Assembly (NCBI GenBank): GCA_003497555.1
Contig: DNNS01000096.1
Coordinates: 1-5,522, forward strand
Direction: 5' to 3'
Length of the DNA stretch: 5,522 bases
DNA from: Spirochaetia bacterium
Lineage (GTDB): Bacteria; Spirochaetota; UBA12135
Below, in pieces: positions 1 to 5,232 of this stretch; the first letter of the stretch is position 1; every line of letters begins with the position of its first letter. Made by a program: the position numbers and the translations under genes. Below the pieces are notes generated by a model. The model saw nothing but the letters and a program-made list of their open reading frames with translations, did not search any database and had not been told where the DNA came from.

Positions 1-48
1 GGATGTTCGGGTGGTTAAATTTACATTTTCCAGGGAGTCGTCATTACC

Positions 49-459
49 ATGAAAATCTTTATAATAAAAACCATAAACACTCATTCCTTTCTTTTCTACT
101 CTGCTGCGATTATCATCCATTTCTTTTCTTTTTGTTTTTGCGAAAAAGATGATTTCCCGCATAATTGGCCATGGCGAGGCGTAAGCGTATCTTTTGGCGA
201 GTCATCACCTGCAGATATAGTCAGAATAAAAAAAGAAATTAATATCAATATGGTCCGTTTTCATGTGCTCGCAAATAATTACGGCAAACGCAAGAATAAA
301 AATGGACTGGAAGTAATGTCTGAAGTTACCAACTGGTATGGGCAAATGCTTAACGAATGTTATAATACCAATTATAGTGCAGATGTAAATTCTGCAAAAA
401 AAGAAATAGTCGGTACAAATTCCCTGCGCTGGAATACTTTACGTAAAATATTTAAATAA
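49..459 (+). CDS. Short exported protein resembling the N-terminal part of a GH5 (cellulase-family) glycoside hydrolase, probably truncated
   Basis: A 136-residue frame starting with a positively charged N-terminus and a hydrophobic stretch (about residues 12-31), consistent with a signal peptide or membrane anchor; cysteines at 29 and 31 do not form a clear lipobox. Residues 40-105 follow the pattern at the start of GH5 catalytic domains: W-P-W-R-G-V, then D-I-x-R-I-K-K-E-x-x-I-N-x-V-R-F, then a W-x-x-M-L-x-x-C helix. The family domain is usually about 250-350 residues and its two catalytic glutamates lie much later, so they are absent here. After about residue 110 the sequence stops resembling the family and ends at a stop codon; I found no convincing continuation in the next 200 bases. 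An AGGGAG at 32-37 could serve as ribosome binding site, though its 11-nt spacing is long. The gene is more AT-rich than its neighbours. Most likely a decayed remnant; a small unrelated secreted protein is the alternative. The GH5 link rests on pattern recognition only. Confidence 0.45.
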   Translation: MKIFIIKTINTHSFLFYSAAIIIHFFSFCFCEKDDFPHNWPWRGVSVSFGESSPADIVRIKKEININMVRFHVLANNYGKRKNKNGLEVMSEVTNWYGQMLNECYNTNYSADVNSAKKEIVGTNSLRWNTLRKIFK

Positions 460-539
460 TATTTGCTGACATAATCCGTTTAAGCCATTCCAAAACAATA
501 TAGAATTGCTCGTTTTATGTTTCTGTTAAATTACTGACT

Positions 540-549
540 GCATGCAATT
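540..549. repeat. GCATGCAATT element, copy 1 (upstream of the sulfatase-AraC gene)
   Basis: The ten bases GCATGCAATT begin 129 nt before the proposed start codon at 669. The same ten bases occur at 2387-2396, 112 nt before the DUF3604 start codon. Seen directly in the sequence; a role as a regulator half-site is inference. Confidence 0.35.
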
Positions 550-611
550 CCGGAATTCAAAAAAAACCGACTTCGCAGATGATAGTTTTTAAAAAAAATA
601 AATTTACTTAT

Positions 612-660
612 TCCTGAAATGATATAATAATCTATATACCTTAAATCTCATTTTTCAGGA
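612..660 (+). promoter_or_regulatory. Inverted repeat flanking a TATAAT box and overlapping the Shine-Dalgarno of the sulfatase-AraC gene
   Basis: TCCTGAAA (612-619) and TTTCAGGA (653-660) are perfect 8-base reverse complements separated by 33 bases. A TATAAT hexamer (623-628) lies between them; no good -35 hexamer stands at the right distance, so it may be an activator-dependent promoter or chance. The right arm covers most of the AGGAG ribosome binding sequence (657-661). As DNA, the arms could be a two-site operator for autoregulation. If transcription starts upstream of 612, the same bases could fold and hide the ribosome binding site in the mRNA. The rest of the gap 460-668 is AT-rich with A and T runs; no terminator after the upstream gene is evident. 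Confidence 0.35.
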
Positions 661-671
661 GATGATTTATT
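657..671 (+). promoter_or_regulatory. Ribosome binding site with ATT start codon
   Basis: AGGAG at 657-661 is followed by a 7-base spacer and ATT at 669-671. The DUF3604 gene downstream has exactly the same layout: AGGAG, 7 bases, ATG at 2499. The frame opened at 669 immediately encodes P-R-P-N-V-L-I-I-F-A, the canonical beginning of a sulfatase, and the next upstream codons run into TGA at 663-665. There is no in-frame ATG, GTG or TTG until 831, which is too late because it would delete the first strand of the fold. The ATG at 662 touches the AGGAG directly and leads into another frame that stops at 704. Confidence 0.6.
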
Positions 672-2354
672 CCCCGTCCAAATGTATTAATTATTTTCGC
701 CAATAATCTCGGCCGATACCTGGGATGTTATGGAGTAACATCCGTACATACGCCGAATATTGACAAATTTTCATCCGAAGGCACTGTCTATACCAATGTT
801 TTCACTGCCGGTACCGGCGGCAGCGCTTCCATGGCTTCGATCATGACCGGCCGTTATGCGCATCAAACCGGTATGCTGGGTCTTATGCATACTGCCCATA
901 AATGGCAATTTGATTTTACCTGCCCTCTGCTGCCGGAATATTTTCGTAATGCAGGGTATTATACGGCGCTTTACGGAATACAGAAAATTTCGCTCTATGT
1001 AAAAAAAACCGGGTATCTGGAAATACAGGACGGGGCGTTTACCGCTGATCAGCTGTCGGGGGCAGCCGGTAATTTTTTTAGCAAGTATAAAGAAGATAAA
1101 CCATTTTTTCTGTTTCTTGGATTTAATGAGCCTCATAGAATTAATGGAAATGTTCCGAGCGCCGAATGTTTCGGCTATGCTCCCGATTCCAGCAGGGGTA
1201 TTTTTGTTCCAGGCTATATTCCGCAGCGTAATCCAGCGGAAAAAAAAACCGCACAAAAAGAGTTTGCTTCTCTGCAGGGAGCCGTTAAAGCTTTTGATTA
1301 TGCGGTAGGAGGCGTTCTTTCGCAGCTGGAAAAAGCAAATCACCAGCGCCGCACAATAGTTATGCTTTTTTCTGATTTGGGTATCGCAATGCCGGGAGCC
1401 AAAGGTACGCTTTATGATGCAGGTACGGGCATACCGCTTATCATCAGGCTTCCGGCCTGCAATACAGACCAAAAAAAATACGATAACCGCCTGATATCTT
1501 CCATCGATATTTTCCCGTCATTATGCGGATTGGCTAGTCTGCCTGCTCCAGAAAATATTTCCGGAATAAACTTTGCCGGAAAAGCAAACGGATATTTCCG
1601 CAATGAATTGTTTATGGAAAAAAACTTTCATGACAATTATGATCCGATACGTGCAATCCGTACTTCCCGCTATAAATATATTGTAAATTTTGAATGCCAA
1701 AGACGTATAAATTTATCTGTTGATATTTTAAAAAGCGCTGTTTTTACACGCTCGCCGGAATATTATCTTGGGGAGCGTCCGCAGCTTGAACTTTACCATC
1801 TTGAAAATGACTCCCTGGAGCAAAAAAATCTTGCAGGGCAGGCCGATATTTCAATTATGAATGAACTACGCACCAAGCTTTTAACCTGGATGCAGGAAAC
1901 AAAAGATCCCCTGTTATCCGGTCCGATTAAATCAAATTACTATCAGGAAGCTGTAAATAGTCTGGAAAAAAATACCGGACACTGTAATTTTTTTTTCCCG
2001 GGCATACCTGAAAACAAAAGAGAAGAAATTCTTCGTTATGACCAAATATTATCAGGAATACTATCTTTTATTGACAGCAATTATCCGGATAAAATCACCA
2101 TGCGCAGTATTTGCCGCAGATATGATCTGGAATATACTTCTTTTTCGCGTTATTTTAAAAAAATTACCGGTTTTCATTTTAATGATTATCTTAATCAGGT
2201 GCGTGTGCATTATGCCTCCCTTCTTCTTAAAAATACCTGTAAATCGGTTTTGGAAATTGCCTTGGCCTGCGGATTCTCAAGCCCGGGGTATTTTGCCGGC
2301 ATATATAAAAAGATTAAAGGCAGGCATCCGCGGCAGGACAAAAACAAGATATAA
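669..2354 (+). CDS. Inactive N-sulfoglucosamine-sulfohydrolase-like sulfatase domain fused to AraC-family DNA-binding domain (transcriptional regulator)
   Basis: Read from the ATT at 669, a 561-residue protein without signal peptide, hence cytoplasmic. Residues 1 to about 420 are a full-length sulfatase domain closest in pattern to the heparan N-sulfatase (SGSH) group: R-P-N-V-L-I-I-F-A at the start, T-G-R-Y-A-H-Q-T-G-M (60-69), P-F-F-L-F-L-G-F-N-E-P-H-R (145-157), F-S-D-L-G (234-238), Y-D-A-G-T-G-I-P-L-I-I-R (249-260), and a late E-L-Y-H-L-E-N-D segment. Residues about 455-555 are an AraC-type double helix-turn-helix: I-T-M-R-S-I-C...F-S-R-Y-F-K-K-I-T-G-F-H-F-N-D-Y-L...V-L-E-I-A-L-A-C-G-F-S-S-P-G-Y-F. 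The catalytic site is gone: the metal-binding Asp pair is N12-N13, the formylglycine Cys/Ser is G51 (G-S-A-S-M for C-x-P-S-R, so its Arg is also lost, M55), the G-K-x-H motif is G-I-Q-K (103-106), and the residue after D236 is Leu; H156 and D236 remain. It therefore probably senses a ligand rather than cleaving sulfate esters. The gene ends 144 nt before the DUF3604 gene. Domain identities are firm; loss of activity is strongly implied; the ligand is unknown. If the ATT is not used, a start at 831 would leave a 507-residue protein with a damaged fold. Confidence 0.9.
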   Translation: MPRPNVLIIFANNLGRYLGCYGVTSVHTPNIDKFSSEGTVYTNVFTAGTGGSASMASIMTGRYAHQTGMLGLMHTAHKWQFDFTCPLLPEYFRNAGYYTALYGIQKISLYVKKTGYLEIQDGAFTADQLSGAAGNFFSKYKEDKPFFLFLGFNEPHRINGNVPSAECFGYAPDSSRGIFVPGYIPQRNPAEKKTAQKEFASLQGAVKAFDYAVGGVLSQLEKANHQRRTIVMLFSDLGIAMPGAKGTLYDAGTGIPLIIRLPACNTDQKKYDNRLISSIDIFPSLCGLASLPAPENISGINFAGKANGYFRNELFMEKNFHDNYDPIRAIRTSRYKYIVNFECQRRINLSVDILKSAVFTRSPEYYLGERPQLELYHLENDSLEQKNLAGQADISIMNELRTKLLTWMQETKDPLLSGPIKSNYYQEAVNSLEKNTGHCNFFFPGIPENKREEILRYDQILSGILSFIDSNYPDKITMRSICRRYDLEYTSFSRYFKKITGFHFNDYLNQVRVHYASLLLKNTCKSVLEIALACGFSSPGYFAGIYKKIKGRHPRQDKNKI

Positions 2355-2386
2355 TAAACCGTTCACTTGATTTTTTTTATTTTCCG

Positions 2387-2396
2387 GCATGCAATT
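2387..2396. repeat. GCATGCAATT element, copy 2 (upstream of the DUF3604 gene)
   Basis: Exact second copy of the ten bases at 540-549, here 112 nt before the DUF3604 start codon and just after a T-rich stretch that follows the end of the regulator gene. No stem-loop terminator is visible between 2355 and this element. Confidence 0.35.
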
Positions 2397-2406
2397 TTTT
2401 TTCTTT

Positions 2407-2446
2407 TTGTCAGCAAACTTTTAGCAGATATTTTATCCTGAATGAG
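2407..2446 (+). promoter_or_regulatory. Candidate promoter and shared TCCTGAA box of the DUF3604 gene
   Basis: TTGTCA (2407-2412) matches the -35 consensus at five of six positions. After an 18-base spacer, TTTTAT (2431-2436) matches the -10 consensus at four of six. Overlapping and following the -10 is TATCCTGAATGA, nearly identical to the TTCCTGAAATGA upstream of the regulator gene (611-622). The box lies 63 nt before this start codon and 57 nt before the other. AGGAG at 2487-2491, 7 bases before the ATG, is the ribosome binding site. A separate promoter here would mean the gene need not depend on readthrough from the regulator gene. The assignment is by eye and weak. Confidence 0.35.
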
Positions 2447-2498
2447 TTAGTATTAAACATAACGACGAAAAACTGCTTGTTATTACAGGAGAAATTAT

Positions 2499-3989
2499 AT
2501 GAGCGATTTAAAACTGTTTTGGGGCGATTTGCATGCCCACTGCGGAATGAGTTATGGAACAGGCAGCCTGGAAAACGCTCTGCTTAATGCCCGTGAACAT
2601 CTCGATTTTGCCTGTGTGTCCGGACATGCAGTATGGCATGATATGACAAAAGAAAATGTCCCATATCAGCATATTATTGATTATCACCAGGAAGCTTTTG
2701 ATCGGCTGGAAAAAAACTGGAAAAATATTTTGCTGGATATTTCAAAAAACAGTCTGAAAAATAAGTTTATCGGCATACCCGGATTCGAATGGCATTCCAT
2801 GGCCTGCGGAGATTATAATGTGTATTATCCAAAATACGAGGGAAAAATACTGCGTGAAACCAGTCTGACGGAGCTGGAAGAAAAAGTAAAAGCCGCAGAC
2901 GGCCTGATGATTCCCCATCACATCGCCTATATTCCAGGCAACAGATCCATTGACTGGAATAATTTTCCCCGGGAGCGTTCTCCTCTCGCAGAAATATATT
3001 CAACTCACGGATGCGGAGAGGCTGACGATGCGCCACTGCCTTATTATCATACTATGGGCCCGCGTGATTACCGCAACACGGCTCGCTCCGGGCTTGCTTT
3101 GGGTAAAAAATTCGGTTTTATCGCGTCCACCGACAATCACTCCGGTTATCCGGGAAGTTATGGCAGCGGAAAAATGGGAGTGTTTGCCGAAGAACTCAGC
3201 ATGGAATCTCTCTGGGAAGCATTTTTCAAAAGACGCACTATTACGGTTACCGGCGATGCCGTGGCTCTGAAGTTTTCTATTAACAATCTGTTTATGGGTG
3301 AAGAAGGCTCGGCCGCGGGAACGCGTCTTCTGCACGGAACAATTTGCGGCTCTGATAAAATTGATTTGATTGAAATTATCAAAAACGGCAGAGTAGTAAA
3401 AGTTATCTGTCCGGAAAACAAAAATCGTCCCTCCCGAAAATATAAAATAAGACTGGAATGGGGCTGGGGGCATGAAGCCGAAGAAACAAAATGGAATGGT
3501 TCGGTAAAAATTGACGGAGGAAAACTGTCAGGACTGGAAAAATGCTTCGGGGCAGAGCAGTCATTTATTTTACCCAAATCCGAGCGCAACGAAAAGGAAG
3601 ATGTTTTAATACGCCACCGTGTTTCAAGTTATAGTGAGTCGGGATTCCATCTTGAATCTTTAACCAGAAGAAATCCTCACCCCCGGTTTTCTGTAACAAA
3701 TTCCGCGGTTATGGAAATTGAAGGAAACCATGCAACCCATTTCTATTTTGAAATGAATGGAACAAAAATCATATCAAGCTTGAAAGAAATACTTGAGGGT
3801 TCGCGCGGCTGGTTTACCAGAGGATGGGTTACTCCCGCTTTTATGGTTCATAAAGCCGTGCCGGAAAATAGTTATCATATTAATTTTGAATTTGAGGATC
3901 AGGCCGAAGCAGAAACTGATTATTATTATGTTCGCGCGCGGCAGGCCAACGGTCATTATGCCTGGTCCAGTCCGATATGGGTAAAATAA
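2499..3989 (+). CDS. DUF3604 family PHP-like metal-dependent hydrolase
   Basis: A complete 496-residue cytoplasmic protein (no signal peptide) with a clear ribosome binding site. The N-terminal W-G-D-L-H-A-H-C (8-15) is the metal-binding opening motif of PHP-superfamily phosphoesterase-like hydrolases as found in DUF3604 proteins. Further likely metal or catalytic residues follow in the family order: D36 and H43 (L-D-F-A-C-V-S-G-H), E97 and H99 (G-F-E-W-H-S), H140-H141 (P-H-H-I-A-Y), E165 (A-E-I-Y-S) and D212/H214 (A-S-T-D-N-H-S-G-Y-P-G). The C-terminal third is beta-rich and closes with Y-Y-Y-V-R-A-R-Q...A-W-S-S-P-I-W-V, the usual end of this family, so nothing is missing. Most DUF3604 members have no known substrate; a phosphoester or other metal-dependent hydrolysis is a family-level guess. 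It lies directly behind the sulfatase-AraC regulator on the same strand and shares upstream elements with it, so it is the best candidate target. Family assignment is confident, reaction unknown. Confidence 0.9.
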   Translation: MSDLKLFWGDLHAHCGMSYGTGSLENALLNAREHLDFACVSGHAVWHDMTKENVPYQHIIDYHQEAFDRLEKNWKNILLDISKNSLKNKFIGIPGFEWHSMACGDYNVYYPKYEGKILRETSLTELEEKVKAADGLMIPHHIAYIPGNRSIDWNNFPRERSPLAEIYSTHGCGEADDAPLPYYHTMGPRDYRNTARSGLALGKKFGFIASTDNHSGYPGSYGSGKMGVFAEELSMESLWEAFFKRRTITVTGDAVALKFSINNLFMGEEGSAAGTRLLHGTICGSDKIDLIEIIKNGRVVKVICPENKNRPSRKYKIRLEWGWGHEAEETKWNGSVKIDGGKLSGLEKCFGAEQSFILPKSERNEKEDVLIRHRVSSYSESGFHLESLTRRNPHPRFSVTNSAVMEIEGNHATHFYFEMNGTKIISSLKEILEGSRGWFTRGWVTPAFMVHKAVPENSYHINFEFEDQAEAETDYYYVRARQANGHYAWSSPIWVK

Positions 3990-3996
3990 AACAAGC

Positions 3997-4020
3997 GCTC
4001 AGGGCAAAATACCTGGGAGC
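3997..4020. terminator. Weak stem-loop between convergent genes
   Basis: GCTCAGG (3997-4003) and CCTGGGAGC (4012-4020) can pair as seven base pairs with a two-base bulge and an 8-base loop. It sits in the 33-base gap between the DUF3604 stop and the stop of the oppositely oriented methyltransferase-like gene, where a bidirectional terminator would be expected. There is no U-tract on either side, so intrinsic termination is doubtful. Confidence 0.25.
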
Positions 4021-4022
4021 CG

Positions 4023-5147
4023 TCATCCATACTTCTCCGCAGTCTCGACCATGGCAAAAATATTTTCGTCTGGAGTATCGCGTCCGCATTGATCTCCGGT
4101 AGACAGAATAAACCTGCTGCCGGCTGCATCCAAAAGAGCGCGCCGTGCGGCTGATTGCACCTCCTGTGTATTTCCTTTCAGCATAATTTCCGTGGTATGC
4201 AGGTTGCCCTTTAAAGCAATTTTTTTTCCCCATTTTTCATTTACTTCCGCCAGCAGGCAGTCTCCCATAGGCGGAATTTCCAGCGGATCAATAATCGTCA
4301 GATCGGTTTCTTCTGCCATCATTTTAACCAGTTCTTTTTCCGGACCGCAGGAATGCACATGCGTGGGAATACCGAAATCCTTGGCGAGTCCGGTAATTTT
4401 TTTTATACCCGGCAGGATTAATTCACGCACCATATCAGGCGTCTGGGCAATCATACTTCCGGAACCGCCGCAGAAAAAAAAATCAGGGCGTACCGGCAGA
4501 GCTGCCGACTTTTTAATAATCTCCAGAGCTTTGATAGTTCTTTCCTGCGCCAGTATCTGCCATTTTTCGGGATTATCATAATAGGAATAAATATTTTCTG
4601 TATTAACACCCAGCAGATTGGTACTGAATCCGCTCCTCATTCCCAGTACTCCGTGTTCGCCAAGTTCATTTTTTATCAGCTTCCAGAGTTCGTATCCCTG
4701 CGGCCAGTTCTTTACTCCGCTAACCGGCTCCCATTCGGACGGAACTGCCGGAAGTCCTATATTAAGAGGGTCAACATGTTTTCCCGGGGGATTATCTCTG
4801 GTATATACTGTAGCATTTTTTTCCCAGTTGCCGGTTTGGGGGTTAAACTCCCGGGTAACAATACGTTCTTCGGTTTTCTGCACAATTCTTTCTTCCACAA
4901 CATTTTTTTCTCCGCTTGCCGGATCCGTTTTACCAAAGTCATAAAGCTCAAAACCGCCGTCTATACCGAAATACTTTACCGCATCAATATATGCTTTCCA
5001 CAGCGGCGGATCCTGATACAGATAAATATCCCAGAAAGGTTTGCCTGTAAGCCGGCAAGGCACCATGTTGGAAATATCCGGACAAACCGGCACCCGGTCA
5101 GGTGTTTTCCCGTGTAAAACAGCTAAAATTCGTTCCCGTGAGGTCAT
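4023..5147 (-). CDS. Uroporphyrinogen decarboxylase-fold protein of the corrinoid methyltransferase (MtaA/CmuA-like) type
   Basis: A complete 374-residue cytoplasmic protein. It opens with M-T-S-R-E-R-I-L-A-V-L-H-G-K-T-P-D-R-V-P, the typical start of UroD-superfamily proteins, and ends with F-I-L-S-T-G-D-Q-C-G-R-D-T-P-D-E-N-I-F-A-M-V-E-T-A-E-K-Y-G-like family signature (final strand and helix). H265-S-C267 in V-H-S-C-G, together with C354, matches the H-x-C...C zinc site of methylcobalamin-dependent methyltransferases of this fold; the arginine-rich N-terminal motif of true HemE is absent, so haem synthesis is unlikely. The family moves methyl groups between corrinoid proteins and thiols or other acceptors; the substrate here is unknown, and neither a corrinoid protein nor a reactivase is present in the window. 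Start supported by AGGAG 6 nt upstream (complement of 5154-5158). It faces the DUF3604 gene tail to tail and is not in an operon with it; its own promoter must lie in the AT-rich stretch after 5158. Fold assignment is confident, methyltransferase role likely. Confidence 0.88.
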   Translation of the reverse strand: MTSRERILAVLHGKTPDRVPVCPDISNMVPCRLTGKPFWDIYLYQDPPLWKAYIDAVKYFGIDGGFELYDFGKTDPASGEKNVVEERIVQKTEERIVTREFNPQTGNWEKNATVYTRDNPPGKHVDPLNIGLPAVPSEWEPVSGVKNWPQGYELWKLIKNELGEHGVLGMRSGFSTNLLGVNTENIYSYYDNPEKWQILAQERTIKALEIIKKSAALPVRPDFFFCGGSGSMIAQTPDMVRELILPGIKKITGLAKDFGIPTHVHSCGPEKELVKMMAEETDLTIIDPLEIPPMGDCLLAEVNEKWGKKIALKGNLHTTEIMLKGNTQEVQSAARRALLDAAGSRFILSTGDQCGRDTPDENIFAMVETAEKYG

Positions 5148-5167
5148 ATTGGTCTCCTGTTAATTTA

Positions 5168-5205
5168 ATTATATATCAAATTATTGATTAATTCTCTTTA
5201 TTATA
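5168..5205 (-). promoter_or_regulatory. Candidate promoter region of the UroD-like gene
   Basis: On the minus strand two TATAAT hexamers occur, at 5200-5205 and 5168-5173. The farther one leaves room for a normal 5' leader before the ribosome binding site at 5154-5158; the nearer one would give an almost leaderless message. Neither has a recognisable -35 at 16-18 bases. The stretch is so AT-rich that such hexamers arise easily by chance. Confidence 0.25.
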
Positions 5206-5232
5206 TGATAATTTATATAAATCATTTGATAT
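5173..5232. repeat. Spaced inverted repeat in front of the UroD-like gene
   Basis: ATATCAAAT (5173-5181) and ATTTGATAT (5224-5232) are perfect 9-base reverse complements with 42 bases between them. They bracket one candidate -10 box of the UroD-like gene and overlap the other, and the right arm coincides with the point where the LamG-like reading frame loses family resemblance. A two-site operator or a trace of a rearrangement are both possible; the very AT-rich context makes chance plausible. Confidence 0.4.

Noticed and set aside
546..557. Perfect 12-base palindrome AATTCCGGAATT
   Set aside because: It has no loop and no following T-run, so it is not a terminator. It could be a protein site next to the GCATGCAATT element, but a single palindrome of this size in AT-rich DNA is weak evidence.
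662..706. ATG at 662 as the start of the regulator gene or of a leader peptide of 14 codons
   Set aside because: It abuts the AGGAG with no spacer and its frame stops at 704-706. It would need a frameshift to reach the sulfatase frame. A short overlapping leader peptide cannot be excluded but has no positive support.
771..1472. A 233-residue open frame on the minus strand inside the sulfatase domain
   Set aside because: It is antisense to a clear sulfatase domain, has low-complexity basic composition, no ribosome binding site and no recognisable domain.
1001..1996. Long A or T runs in the regulator gene (8 A at 1001-1008, 9 A at 1240-1248, 8 A at 1471-1478, 9 T at 1988-1996) as phase-variation tracts
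   Set aside because: Runs of similar length occur in the UroD-like gene too (near 4473-4482), so they reflect this genome's composition; the reading frame is intact through all of them.
2371..2408. T-rich stretches after the regulator gene as an intrinsic terminator
   Set aside because: No stable stem precedes the T-runs; only the short self-complementary GCATGC is present, which cannot form a hairpin with a loop.
4192..5117. Several plus-strand open frames of 108-154 residues opposite the UroD-like gene
   Set aside because: They mirror the coding pattern of the UroD-like gene, lack ribosome binding sites and resemble no family.
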